Made by a program: the position numbers and the translations under genes. Under the pieces are notes generated by a model, which saw nothing but the letters and a program-made list of their open reading frames with translations, made no database searches and was not told where the DNA came from. Below are positions 1 to 8,458 of a stretch of 40,197 nt of DNA, piece after piece (position 1 is the first letter of the stretch; every line of letters starts with the position of its first letter). Source of the DNA: Syntrophorhabdaceae bacterium PtaU1.Bin034 (GTDB taxonomy: Bacteria; Desulfobacterota_G; Syntrophorhabdia; Syntrophorhabdales; WCHB1-27); the NCBI GenBank assembly GCA_002067405.1, contig MVRP01000021.1, positions 1 to 40,197 on the forward strand, given 5' to 3'.

Positions 1-39
1 AAACAGCGAAATTGCCTTTCTGTCACGAATCCCGGCCAT
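1..39 (-). CDS. N-terminus of an unidentified leftward gene (partial)
   Basis: An ATG on the minus strand at 39 is preceded by a strong ribosome binding site (AGGAGG, five bases before the start). It opens a frame reading MAGIRDRKAISLF to the window edge. Only 13 residues are visible, so no function can be given. The ribosome binding site is what supports it as a real start. It points away from the rest of the window. Confidence 0.55.
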   Translation of the reverse strand, partial: MAGIRDRKAISLF

Positions 40-632
40 ATCACCCTCCTGGTTAATGCACAAATAGGAACAAAAACCCCGTAAACCCCCTCGCCACCGA
101 GAAAGAACCGAACGATCTGAAGACGAAGCTCGAATGTATTGTTTGCCAATGGAAAAACTAAGAACGCTTCACTTTATTGTCAACCAGCGAGTCGAGCGTA
201 CTGTCTTTTTTTGCCGCCAATGTTCCGTTCAGGAAAGGTGATAGAAATTGCGGACCGCGGGAATCGAAGTAATCGAAGTAAATGGAAAAGCCGGGCATGG
301 AAGATCAACTGAGCCGGGCCATGGTGGAAAAGTACTACCACAGCCTGTGAGGCGGCATCGGGTCGCCCATTAGACGGCATGCACTCTTCTTGTCATCCTT
401 GTGCTTGAGGCCCTTGTGTTCTTTCATTGGCAAGGTGGACCGGATAGCCTGCATCCGTCGACGAGCCAGAAGTAGCCCGTATTCTGAATGTTTCCAAGCA
501 GAGCATTCTTCGGGGGTGATAAGGTGAGGGAGATCAAAACGGAACACATGGCAGTGCAATAATGGAACTGATGAAGCTACGTCCCCTACGGAACTACAAG
601 CATTATTTGGGCAGATAACGTCCCAACCCCGC
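40..632. other. Gene-poor stretch with REP-like words
   Basis: No convincing gene is seen in these 590 bases. It holds the leader of the gene at 1-39, a tandem duplication of a 9-base unit (atcgaagta twice, about 263-281), a 22-codon open frame at 281-349 ending EKYYHSL with no clear ribosome binding site, and a 74-residue leftward open frame (335-559) that I do not recognise. Near the right end (579-597) lies the REP-like sequence listed separately. Confidence 0.5.
579..597 (-). repeat. REP-like sequence (left copy)
   Basis: Read on the minus strand it is GTAGTTCCGT, one base, then GGGGACGT. The same two words occur in the opposite order and on the plus strand at 2815-2848, just before the broken REP-type transposase. 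A related word (GGGACGTTATCTGCCC) lies next to it on the minus strand at about 614-629. REP-type transposases act on short dispersed palindromic repeats, so these are candidate REP units, but two copies in one window is thin evidence. Confidence 0.35.
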
Positions 633-1880
633 TTATCTCCTCAGGTACGCGAGGTCTGTGGTGGAAAATGCGCCACTCTTCCTGATTTTGGCCCAGGCAG
701 CATCAACTCCGAATAGTTCGTATACCTCTATCTCGCCCTTATAGCTGCCTTTCACTTGCCCGAGGGGCTGATGGGTTGTTTTATCGTAGACTTGGTCGCC
801 TCTTGAGTAGACTTCCAGTACATCCCCCTTTTCGAGACCGGACAATCGGCCTGCGTTCAGAATGATCCTGTCCTCTTCGATCGAGCTAATCCGGGCAAAC
901 CAATTCAGGGATTCCAAGGTCCTCGTTATGTCATCCCCAATCATTTCTATGGCTGCTCCTACCGCTTTCGATGCCGCTTCATCGCTTAAAGGGACAGCGG
1001 ACGTGTAGGTCGACAGCCGGCGAAGGAGGACTTTCGTATCGGTGTTAAAAATAGCGACAGATAGACGGAGCTTTGGTTCACCACCTTTATCAGGGCCGGG
1101 AGAGGCTTCAGGGAAAGTGGTGAGAGTAGCTTTTATGACTGCATGAATGCCGTGAAGCTCAAGCACGTCCATTGCTTTGGCTGTTGACGGGTCTTGCGCT
1201 AGGTTGATTGAGGACGGATCCACAGCGATAACATTACCTGCCCTCTCAAGGACTGATGTCAGCTTTCTCGTTGCCGATTCGGTGAGGTAAGGGCTTCTGC
1301 AATTCGTTTCATCCATGTCAGGCACCACAAGGATGCGCTTCTTTAATCTCGCATCTGAATGCGCGGCAGCTGCCTGCTGAAGGGGTGTAGTGTATGTTAC
1401 GGCCGGCGCACTGAGGGCAGGAGCAGAATAGACCGTTTGAGGAACAGGAATCTGAGGGGCCGAATTTATTTCTTTAAGCTCGGCTTCAAGCTTTGCCATA
1501 CGACGTTCGATTTCCTCGCGCTCTTTCTTGTTTCCCGTCATGATCGATTCAAACATACCCGGTGAATACTCATCCTTGCGGATCCAGAGGTATTCGGGCT
1601 CATAGGGTGTGAGTTGGAATCTCCGGTTCCTCGCATAGATATACTCAACACCGTCAACAAGCTTCACATCACCAGGTTTCGGGTCAGTCTCCCGAACCTT
1701 CTCGCCTTTTTCTGTCGGTGGTGTCTCCATCGATTTTCTCTGACTGAAGGGCATACTGCATGATGCGGTGAGAAGTGGTACTAGTGCGAAAATAAAAAGG
1801 AAAGTATAAATAAGAGGTTTCTTTTTTTGAGAGAACGCCTGCGACTTTTGTCTGTTTGATGAAAACCGTGCTCTGTTCAT
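633..1880 (-). CDS. Lipoprotein with FlgT-like C-terminal domain
   Basis: 415 residues. A basic N-terminus and hydrophobic stretch (about 22-40) end in the lipobox LTASC (Cys41), so it should be a lipid-anchored envelope protein. Residues about 115-140 form a short charged coiled-coil-like segment, followed by an Ala/Pro-rich linker. From about 180 a CsgG/FlgT-like domain begins (RILVVPDMDE), in which such proteins usually build a curled alpha/beta fold. The last 90 residues (ARISSIEEDRIILNAG...GLEKGDVLEVY) match the pattern of the FlgT C-terminal domain. No flagellar or curli genes lie nearby, so a role in those systems is not supported. A purine-rich AAGGAG lies 12-13 bases before the ATG, rather far. 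It heads a group of exported proteins on the same strand. Confidence 0.75.
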   Translation of the reverse strand: MNRARFSSNRQKSQAFSQKKKPLIYTFLFIFALVPLLTASCSMPFSQRKSMETPPTEKGEKVRETDPKPGDVKLVDGVEYIYARNRRFQLTPYEPEYLWIRKDEYSPGMFESIMTGNKKEREEIERRMAKLEAELKEINSAPQIPVPQTVYSAPALSAPAVTYTTPLQQAAAAHSDARLKKRILVVPDMDETNCRSPYLTESATRKLTSVLERAGNVIAVDPSSINLAQDPSTAKAMDVLELHGIHAVIKATLTTFPEASPGPDKGGEPKLRLSVAIFNTDTKVLLRRLSTYTSAVPLSDEAASKAVGAAIEMIGDDITRTLESLNWFARISSIEEDRIILNAGRLSGLEKGDVLEVYSRGDQVYDKTTHQPLGQVKGSYKGEIEVYELFGVDAAWAKIRKSGAFSTTDLAYLRR

Positions 1881-2000
1881 GAAGATTCAAATCTCCTTCC
1901 TATCTGTTCTTTGGAATGATGTATAAGTCGAAGACAAACAGAAAAAGGTTTCAATGAAAACAACCGAAGATGATCTATTCCATTTTACGTGATTAGGGGT

Positions 2001-2099
2001 TCTGTTTTGGTGACTTTCGCCCCCGACTCCACCATTTCCTTCGCTGCACCCAAGGCTCCGTCTCACACCCTGCCTAAGGACTCCTTTCGCTGGCCTGCG
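2001..2099 (-). repeat. Purine/pyrimidine-skewed tract, copy A
   Basis: About 99 bases, pyrimidine-rich on the plus strand. It begins TCTGTTTTG and ends CTCCTTTCGCTGGCCTGCG. The tract at 36547-36650 begins TCTGTTTTG and ends CTCCTTTGCTTCGCCTGCG, with similar length and composition but a divergent middle. Two tracts with the same ends suggest a dispersed small element; its nature is unknown. Confidence 0.35.
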
Positions 2100-2543
2100 G
2101 AACTATGCAGCCCTTTCGCCGTCGGGCTATTTATGCTCACACATCCTCGGCCTACTCGTCGCGCACCGCTTATCCCGTCCTTGACGGATGTACCCGTGAG
2201 ACTCTTGCAAGGCACCGCTTAGAAAAGATTCCGTCGGGGACGAATTGTTGCTTGTTTTGCAAAACGGTCGTCTATGCCTGCGAATAGAGGATATAAGGAG
2301 ATATCAAAAGAAGGTTGTAAAGTCTCGTCAAAAAAATGCAATAATTTTACGTGGCTTTGCGCTCCATGTTCGTTCGGAAAGTGTTAGACTCGTCTTCGCT
2401 TATCTCCTTTTTCCTCTCTTTCCCATCCGGGCTTTTCTGTCCCTCTGTACCGGCGTCAATACGGAGTAGCGAAAAAACGTAACCTTTCATCACGACAATC
2501 CGACTCTTAATCATAAAGAGGCAAGGTCAACACGCTCCCTACT

Positions 2544-2569
2544 GCCTATGCCGTGCTCAGGGCATAGGC
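2544..2569. repeat. Perfect 9-bp inverted repeat
   Basis: GCCTATGCC, an 8-base loop, then GGCATAGGC. No T-run follows on either strand, so it does not look like an intrinsic terminator. It lies in the gene-poor stretch left of the transposase remnant and may be a repeat or RNA hairpin. Confidence 0.45.
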
Positions 2570-2814
2570 TCGTTGAGTCGGAGGGCGAGCGTTCTTTCTT
2601 CTCGTGTCAGAATAACCTGGCGTGGTATCACACGAAGATGAACGTCTCGCCCTCTACCTTTCCACATTCCCGAGAAAGCAATTTCCTTGCCAAATCAATC
2701 TGGTACCATCTCCTGCATTCGGTCCGCTGACGTATTTCGAGATGAGATTTGCAGCCCGGCACACTTTTATTTAGTACTTCCCGATCGCTCTTTCGAAAGC
2801 CTTAGGGTCTGTCT

Positions 2815-2848
2815 GGGGACGTCCGAGTGTCTGGGAGCGTAGTTCCGT
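2815..2848 (+). repeat. REP-like sequence (right copy)
   Basis: GGGGACGT (2815-2822) and GTAGTTCCGT (2839-2848) flank a short spacer, 43 bases before the first codon of the transposase remnant. Both words recur, swapped and inverted, at 579-597. Such repeats near a REP-type transposase are expected from what is known of that family. The assignment is tentative. Confidence 0.35.
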
Positions 2849-2890
2849 TAATTCCGTTTACGGCAATCCCTCCCCCTGATATTATTGCTT

Positions 2891-3433
2891 ATGCTCCATA
2901 GACCCGACTCGATATTGAAGGCGCCCTTCACCATGTAATGGTAAGAGGTATAGAAGGGTCCGGACTTTTCAGAACCGGGAAGGATTACAACGACCTGATC
3001 GCGCGCTTCCAGGACTCCTTCTCGCAAGGCGCGACATCTGTGGGCCCTTATGCCGAATCATCTGCACCTTCTGCTGCGCACAGGACGGGAATCGCTCTCC
3101 CGGGTGATGAGTAGAATTCTGACGGGCTATGCCGTTTCTTTCAATCGCCGATACAAGCGCTCGGGTCACCTCTTTCAATACAGATTTAAGTCAATTCTCG
3201 TTGAAGAAGAGCCTTATCTTCTTCAGCTTGTCCGGTACATTCATCTCAATCCGCTCCACGGGTCCGTTGTCAAAACAGTTGAGGATTTGGACAACTACTG
3301 CTGGAGTGGTATTCTTACCCGCTTTGGCAGCAACCATCACAACTGCCCGCGAAGCATACCGCTCGTTTGTGTCTTTAAACGCCAGCCGGCAGACGAATCG
3401 CATAGATTTCTTCCTGCCATGCGTCAACGTTAG
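2891..3433 (+). pseudogene. Broken REP-associated Y1 transposase
   Basis: Remnant of a Y1 (IS200-like) transposase of the REP-associated type, which nicks single-stranded DNA through a HUH motif and a tyrosine. It starts MLHRP, then needs a one-base shift in a CCC run (about 2905) to read RLDIEGALHHVMVRG and on to about 3020. A second shift is needed to read WALMPNHLHLLLRTG (HUH motif) from about 3040. The third part keeps the region with the likely catalytic tyrosine (GYAVSFNRR), GHLFQ and YIHLNP, to about 3307. Beyond YCWSG the frame continues to 3433 but no longer resembles the family, and the usual C-terminal DNA-binding part is missing. At least two frameshifts and a lost C-terminus make it inactive. 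Confidence 0.85.
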
Positions 3434-3440
3434 TGACGTG

Positions 3441-3980
3441 TCAACTTTCTACCTTCCCCGGCAGTGTCAGCGTTTCTCGTTTGAGAGGTGAAGGGATGTA
3501 TACGATGTTGATCTTTATCTTATCCAGGGCCTTTAACGCCGCCCGTGGAAAAGTAACATCAAGGGTACCTTCGGATGATTCCTGGGGCTTTAAAGAAGTG
3601 ACAACCAACGAGACCTTCGCAGTTCTCTCTCCCGACTTGAACGCGATTGGCTGCCCCGAACGATCCACGTATTCTACCGTCACCCCCTGGATCTCGAGAA
3701 GGTCTTTGGACGTATTGATCACCTTGTATTTACCCCTCAACGAGGGCGTTTCCACTATTTCCTTGTTGCCGGCATTCTCGGTCCAGTTAACCTTCAGGTC
3801 TTCGACGGTCATGTTGAGATTGTCGCTCTTTGTTTCAATTTTCGACGGCATCAAATTTTTGGTAACGAACTCCTGTTTCGGCCCTTCAGCGACATCGCTC
3901 TTCGAACAGCCGATAGCCATAAGGGCCAGAACGAGAGCCAGTGCGAGAACGGTAAAGATTCCTGCTCTTGTGTACTTCAT
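3441..3980 (-). CDS. Small lipoprotein of unknown function
   Basis: 179 residues. Signal peptide MKYTRAGIFTVLALA... with lipobox MAIGC (Cys25). The mature part is mostly predicted beta strand with no Cys and a pattern (VTVEYVDRSGQPIAF, LKPQESSEGTLDVTFP) like the immunoglobulin-like fold of secreted proteins that carry a backbone of beta strands, such as YcfL- or DUF-type lipoproteins. I do not recognise a named family. The start has a good GGGAGGTAACTC spacing. It reads in the same direction as the other exported proteins of this region, with 83 bases to the next gene upstream. Confidence 0.7.
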   Translation of the reverse strand: MKYTRAGIFTVLALALVLALMAIGCSKSDVAEGPKQEFVTKNLMPSKIETKSDNLNMTVEDLKVNWTENAGNKEIVETPSLRGKYKVINTSKDLLEIQGVTVEYVDRSGQPIAFKSGERTAKVSLVVTSLKPQESSEGTLDVTFPRAALKALDKIKINIVYIPSPLKRETLTLPGKVES

Positions 3981-4063
3981 GAGTTACCTCCCCTCTCTCT
4001 GATTTTGCAGAAGGTAACATGACGACCCGGTGCGGTCTGTCAAGCCGGATACACACGGAAGTC

Positions 4064-4585
4064 TTATTCTACTCTGACAGCCCAGGGTTCTGTCCCGGCC
4101 CTTTCCGGTTCCGAATGGGGGTTTGACCGGCAGGTAACGCGAACCAGTTGATCTTCACGGCTTCCGACGAAAACTGCCCACCAGGGCGAAGGGTCCAGGC
4201 TGTAACGGACGAGGTCTCCCTCGTAATGACTGTAAGTCTCTATGATTCTTGTCCTCTTTTCCATGCAGTCTATTTCAAAGAGATTGATTGTCTCTTCGAG
4301 AGCCTTCCCCTTAACGTCGCCCCATTGTCCGAGGTACACTCCCTGGGGCGTCAGCTTCTCCCATACCCTGATGATCGGGGCATCACCGGTATCCATAATC
4401 CTCGTCCTGTCATAATAACAGGCAAAAGTCAGTCTTGTACGGGGGTCGAAGTACTCAAGATAAGCTTCCCAGTTATCCGTTTCTTCGCAATGAAGCGACC
4501 GGAGCGACACGAGTATGATAAGGGCCGACAAGAGGACGAAGCCGATTTTGCGAATCTTCCTGCCATATGAAAAAGCACCGATCAT
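4064..4585 (-). CDS. Secreted adhesin-E-like protein
   Basis: 173 residues with a signal peptide (hydrophobic 14-30, likely cleaved near HCEE). The body has the layout of the surface-adhesin protein E family: a WEAYLEYFD start, a YYDRTRI strand pair, IRVWEKLTP, and an IDCMEKRTRI strand followed by an aromatic-rich end (SPWWAVF). That family gathers small exported proteins of mostly unknown role, and the name comes from one Haemophilus member, so adhesion is not implied here. Two cysteines are likely to remain in the mature protein besides Cys33 and could form a disulfide. A GGAGGAGG site lies 11 bases before the ATG, slightly long spacing. Confidence 0.6.
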   Translation of the reverse strand: MIGAFSYGRKIRKIGFVLLSALIILVSLRSLHCEETDNWEAYLEYFDPRTRLTFACYYDRTRIMDTGDAPIIRVWEKLTPQGVYLGQWGDVKGKALEETINLFEIDCMEKRTRIIETYSHYEGDLVRYSLDPSPWWAVFVGSREDQLVRVTCRSNPHSEPERAGTEPWAVRVE

Positions 4586-4718
4586 AGGTGAGATTTCCTC
4601 CTCCTGCTACATGAGAGTCAAGACGATTTTACAGACTGAACATCTTAGACTACGGATGCCATCCGGAGTTCCACCACGTTCGTTTCCGTCGGACCAGTCT
4701 TGACCGGACCGAAGACAC

Positions 4719-5507
4719 CTAGAATCTGACACCGGTGTTCTCAGGCTGGGCAACAGGTACTGTCGGTCCAGGCTGCTGGTGCATATTGCCTCCCACCATT
4801 CGTCTCTCCTTGTCCGGCGTGCTTGCAGCCCCCGGGACAGGGGTGCCCCTCCCGGTCGGCGCTACGGTCCGCCTGCCTGAAGCCTCTTGCGGCCTGCCGG
4901 CCTGATCGGATCGGCGACCGGCCCTTGTCTTCCTGATTGGCTGCTGAGGTTCAATGATCGCCGGAGGGACATAGGACCGTCGATCAACAACCCGGTTGAC
5001 CGGCAGTCTGTTCACTAACTGACGGGCATACCCTATCGCCGGATCGGGCCTCACTACCTTCCCCATCAGCATGAGAACCGGCCTTTTCGCGGGTCCTTCA
5101 TGGAGCAAGGCATAATTGTGACCCCGCATCAGCTTTTTGAGTGTTTCATCGAGGGTGAAGTCCAAAAAGGTGATTGACAGAGACCCTCCCAGGGGCAAGG
5201 CCCCCTTGATGTCAAACAGACCTCTCTCCGACATCAAGCGCAGCACTTCGCTCAACGTCAGATTGACTATGTGCCCTCTTATCCTCCGGCCCCTGGTAAC
5301 TTCGATTACAGGAGCGGCGGCTTGCTCGACCACGGCTTTCCCATTGCCCGGAGCACCTGTCGGAGCTGCCCGGAGGAGGAAGTCAGGAGAAACGGCGTCA
5401 AAAAGACAGGCCACGAGAAACCCCGCGACAGACACCTTGACACGAAAGCCTCTTTTTGCCGGTCCTGACCCGAATCCCAAAGAGGAACGCTTATCGACAA
5501 AAATCAT
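4719..5507 (-). CDS. Exported protein with secretin-type STN domain
   Basis: 262 residues. An N-terminal hydrophobic segment (about 25-47) suggests export. Residues about 70-165 resemble the secretin and TonB short N-terminal (STN) domain: GHIVNLTLSEVLRLMSERG, then GSLSITFLDFTLDETLKKL and NYALLHEG. In secretins this domain sits in the periplasm and contacts partner proteins, but no secretin barrel follows here. The last 100 residues are rich in Arg, Pro and Gln and look disordered. The ribosome binding site is weak (CAGGT), so the start is uncertain. It lies 36 bases after the SH3 gene and is probably co-transcribed with it. Confidence 0.6.
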   Translation of the reverse strand: MIFVDKRSSLGFGSGPAKRGFRVKVSVAGFLVACLFDAVSPDFLLRAAPTGAPGNGKAVVEQAAAPVIEVTRGRRIRGHIVNLTLSEVLRLMSERGLFDIKGALPLGGSLSITFLDFTLDETLKKLMRGHNYALLHEGPAKRPVLMLMGKVVRPDPAIGYARQLVNRLPVNRVVDRRSYVPPAIIEPQQPIRKTRAGRRSDQAGRPQEASGRRTVAPTGRGTPVPGAASTPDKERRMVGGNMHQQPGPTVPVAQPENTGVRF

Positions 5508-5543
5508 CGATACCTGCAGCCAATCTGGCTTCTCCTTCGACCG

Positions 5544-5996
5544 CTATCGTATTCGGCAACTGTTCCGGTGCAGCCATCCGGTATTGTTGTCCACGTCCCG
5601 GACCTTCACCCACGCACCCGTCTCTTTGAGAACCCTGAAGGAGTAGTACCTTATCACCGGCTCGGAAAAGAGTTTGCCGTAACGGGTTCCGGGGCCCGTT
5701 CTCACGTTCGCCTTGTCGGAAACAACGGCGGCACAACGGTACCGGCTGGTAACGAGACTTTGGTGAATCCACAGGACATCGCCATCCGTATCCTCGACCG
5801 CGTACCACTTGCCTGATAGTGACGTCCCGACCTTCTTGAAGGGGAAGTACTTGTAAACGGTCCATCCCACTTCGTAGCCGGTTCCCGGACCCACACGGAG
5901 GTTGGCCTTCGGGACCTTCACACAGAGCGCGTCAACAGTCCCGGCCGAGATGGCGAGGACCGGGATGATGGCGAAAACGATCCATGCTCTTTTCAT
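5544..5996 (-). CDS. Exported protein with two bacterial SH3 domains
   Basis: 150 residues. Signal peptide MKRAWIVFAIIPVLAISAG, cleaved about residue 23. Two bacterial SH3 repeats follow: ANLRVGPGTGYEVGW at about 30-85 and ANVRTGPGTRYGKLF at about 93-150, each ending in a Trp-containing strand (VLWIHQS, TGWLHRN). Such domains bind peptidoglycan or other wall components in the periplasm. There is no enzyme domain. It is the first gene of the leftward exported cluster and is divergent from the MltD-like gene, which also acts on peptidoglycan. Confidence 0.8.
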   Translation of the reverse strand: MKRAWIVFAIIPVLAISAGTVDALCVKVPKANLRVGPGTGYEVGWTVYKYFPFKKVGTSLSGKWYAVEDTDGDVLWIHQSLVTSRYRCAAVVSDKANVRTGPGTRYGKLFSEPVIRYYSFRVLKETGAWVKVRDVDNNTGWLHRNSCRIR

Positions 5997-6440
5997 GGCA
6001 GGACTCTATGTACTATGGGACACGCTTTTTCAGAGAAAGCCCGCGACCCGGGATTCTCTTCCATTCCTTTTCGTCCATCCCCGTGACCGCGCACGCTGCC
6101 AGGCACAAGGCGGATGGCAGTGGAGCCGGTACGGTTGAACACGGAATGCCCGCACCGCCTTTCCTGCCGAGTGACGCCCACCAACCCTTTCCATGCGCCG
6201 GTCGTAATAAAGTATTTCATGTCTCACCCCCCCAGTGTGGTGCAGCCGAGCGAACACTTGACGCTCCGAAACAACGCTCAATTCGTCAGTGTAGCGTGTG
6301 CATGACGTTTTGTCGGTAAAGTGCGTTACGTTGCCGATGCAAATTCGGGAGAGACCGAGACAAGTACAGGCGAGCTCATCGTTCTGTAACGCGTTTTACA
6401 GACGCTTCCCCTCTTCGCGGGGTACCCTCTCCCAGGGCCG
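5997..6440. other. Divergent intergenic region between SH3 and MltD genes
   Basis: 444 bases between two genes transcribed away from each other, so it must hold both promoters. I see no gene. The most distinct element is the inverted repeat at 6383-6402. A possible -35 word TTGACG (about 6258) has no clear partner. Confidence 0.5.
6383..6402. promoter_or_regulatory. Palindrome upstream of the MltD-like gene
   Basis: TCTGTAA, six bases, TTACAGA: a perfect 7-bp inverted repeat with further near-pairing outside (CG...CG). It lies about 40 bases before the MltD-like start and has the size of a repressor or activator site. The protein that would bind it is unknown. Confidence 0.35.
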
Positions 6441-8021
6441 ATGCATTTGACGAAGACAAAGACCATCACGACCTCGTGGTTTATCCTTCTGCTTCTGGTG
6501 GTCCCGGTTCTTGCCCGTGCCATGGTGGACACGGTCGAAACCGTGCGGCCGGAAGACCCTTCGGTCGGCAACCAAGAAGACCTTCAACAACCGGTTGGAC
6601 CCGTCAGGGTAAGCCAGCCTGATACCGCGCAAGAAGCGATGTGCCCGGCACCGTGGCGTTCCATGCCTATCCAAATGGGCAGCTTCCCGAACGCCAGTCC
6701 TGAACCGAACACGGACGGTCCGGCAGATCGTTTCCTGAACCTTGACGTCGAAGCGATAGCCGACCGTCTTGCCGCCGAAAATAATGAAGAGCAACCGATA
6801 CGGGACGCCTTCGTCCACGGACCCGACGAGCTTGACGACCTGGCCGCCCCTATAGCCTTTAAGGACGCGGTAGACTACTACATCGCCTACTTCACGGTCA
6901 GAAAAAGAAAGATGTTCGCTTCCTGGCTTCGACGGGCGAGGCGCTACGTACCCCGGCTCAGGGCGATACTGAGACAGCACGATCTCCCGGAGGACCTCGT
7001 CTACCTCGCCATGATCGAAAGCGGCTTCAACCCCAAAGCGTATTCCCGGGCAAAGGCGTGCGGACCGTGGCAGTTCATCTCGGCGACCGGCGCCCGCTAC
7101 GGCCTTCGCATAGACCATTGGGTTGATGAGCGGCGGGACTTCGAGAAGGCCACGGTTGCGGCAGCGCTCTATCTGAAAGACCTCTTTGACCGTTTCGGCT
7201 GCTGGTACCTGGCCGCATCGGGCTACAACGCCGGTGAAGGGCGAATCGAACGGGCCATCAAGCGGCACGGGACTACAAACTATTGGCAAATATACAAGTA
7301 CAACACCCTGCCCCGCGAAACCCGCCACTACATCCCCCAATTGATCGCTGCGGCGACGATCTCCGAGAACCCGGAGAAGTACGGTTTTTCCGATGACCTC
7401 CCGGAGGAGACCCCGGAGTACGAATACCACGTGAGGGATGTTCCGCCGGGTACTCCCCTCCACCTGGTTGCACAGGCTTCATTGACCGAACTTTCGGAGA
7501 TCAAGTCGCTCAACCCGGAACTCCTCACCGGCATTACACCACCGGGAAAAAAATCTTACGCCCTGAAGCTCCCCGAAGACGCCTCTCTCGATCGCTTCGC
7601 CCAAACGCTGAATGCACAACTCACCGGCAAACGGGTCGTCCGGACCGTCCGTGTGCTATCGCCAAGGCGCAAACGTTCGCTCACCAAGCTGCTCAAACGC
7701 TACGGTACGACAAGAAGCGAACTGGCCCTTGTCAATCGGGGCGGCCTTTTTCACAGGGGCCACATATACGTTCCCGTGTTCGATTGCGAACCGGCAGGGG
7801 CAGAGAAAACGACCCGGCGGGTGACGAGCCATAGAAGTAAAAAGGCATCACTGAGCCGGCTGTCGAAGACGAGTAGACATGGCCCCCGGGTCCTGACCTC
7901 CCGACGTCACCTTAAATTGACAAGCCACGTTCGGGTGGCAAAAAAGAAGGCCCGTAAAGAGAAACAGAAACCCAAGACCGTCCAAGGGATAAGAGTGATG
8001 CGGCATCGAGGGACACGTTGA
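6441..8021 (+). CDS. mltD: MltD-like membrane-bound lytic transglycosylase
   Basis: 526 residues. It cleaves peptidoglycan glycan strands to 1,6-anhydro products in the periplasm. A signal sequence (hydrophobic 12-27) lacks a lipobox Cys. The family-1 lytic transglycosylase domain spans about 160-330: LPEDLVYLAMIESGFNP with catalytic Glu193, ACGPWQF, then LAASGYNAGEGR. Two LysM-like segments follow: VAQASLTELSEIKSLNP (about 350) and LTKLLKRYGTTRSELALVN (about 420). These bind glycan. The last 80 residues are very rich in Lys and Arg. MltD is usually a lipoprotein of about 450 residues, so the missing lipobox and basic tail are departures. The ribosome binding site is weak (CAGGG). Confidence 0.85.
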   Translation: MHLTKTKTITTSWFILLLLVVPVLARAMVDTVETVRPEDPSVGNQEDLQQPVGPVRVSQPDTAQEAMCPAPWRSMPIQMGSFPNASPEPNTDGPADRFLNLDVEAIADRLAAENNEEQPIRDAFVHGPDELDDLAAPIAFKDAVDYYIAYFTVRKRKMFASWLRRARRYVPRLRAILRQHDLPEDLVYLAMIESGFNPKAYSRAKACGPWQFISATGARYGLRIDHWVDERRDFEKATVAAALYLKDLFDRFGCWYLAASGYNAGEGRIERAIKRHGTTNYWQIYKYNTLPRETRHYIPQLIAAATISENPEKYGFSDDLPEETPEYEYHVRDVPPGTPLHLVAQASLTELSEIKSLNPELLTGITPPGKKSYALKLPEDASLDRFAQTLNAQLTGKRVVRTVRVLSPRRKRSLTKLLKRYGTTRSELALVNRGGLFHRGHIYVPVFDCEPAGAEKTTRRVTSHRSKKASLSRLSKTSRHGPRVLTSRRHLKLTSHVRVAKKKARKEKQKPKTVQGIRVMRHRGTR

Positions 8022-8458
8022 GACGGATGCCAGGAGTAGCGGGATGCGCGCTCCGGGAGCGACGCTCCTGTTGTCGTCGTATGCAACGAGCCAGAGCCTT
8101 CATTGAAGAACCCATACGTAATAGCAGCCTTCCTCTTCCTCTTTGTTGAGCCAGACCCGCTTCAGGATATACGGTTCGTTGCCTGCGAGACTGTTTGCCC
8201 TTCGAATTAACGAATCTCCTATCCACGATCCTGCTTCCGTGTGCTATCCACCTTTCCCCACAAGCCCGGAGCACAGGGTCGAGGGCGGTAACTGCACCAC
8301 TTGGATGGTATGGACACCGAAGCCGATGAAACTGGATAGAACTGTGATGATGAGCCTATCACCACTTTCGGGGGACCATCCGTTCAGCGAAGACGACGCG
8401 GCTTTTATCTTTACGTCAGATGTGGTACACATTAGAAAAACCTGAAGAGAGGTAAAGA
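8022..8458. other. Intergenic region before the Crp/Fnr gene
   Basis: 437 bases with no recognisable gene. At about 8048-8062 a short GC-rich hairpin (CGCTC, three bases, GAGCG) follows the MltD-like gene but lacks a T-run. Both strands carry short open frames without ribosome binding sites and without known relatives. The last bases hold the ribosome binding site of the regulator gene. Confidence 0.45.

Larger units (their letters stand above)
1881..2890. other. 1-kb non-coding stretch with repeats
   Basis: I see no gene here. Open frames are short, lack ribosome binding sites and resemble nothing I know. The stretch contains a pyrimidine-rich tract at 2001-2099 whose ends match a tract at 36547-36650, a perfect 9-bp inverted repeat at 2544-2569, and REP-like words at 2815-2848 just before the transposase remnant. 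The first hundred bases are AT-rich and could hold the promoter of the leftward lipoprotein gene. Confidence 0.5.

Noticed and set aside
3191..3427. 78-residue leftward frame beginning MTHGRKKSMRFVC
   Set aside because: Its second half is antisense to the transposase remnant. The first half looks somewhat coding-like, but no family or ribosome binding site was recognised.
6396..7463. 355-residue leftward open frame
   Set aside because: Antisense to the MltD-like gene, whose catalytic motifs are clear.
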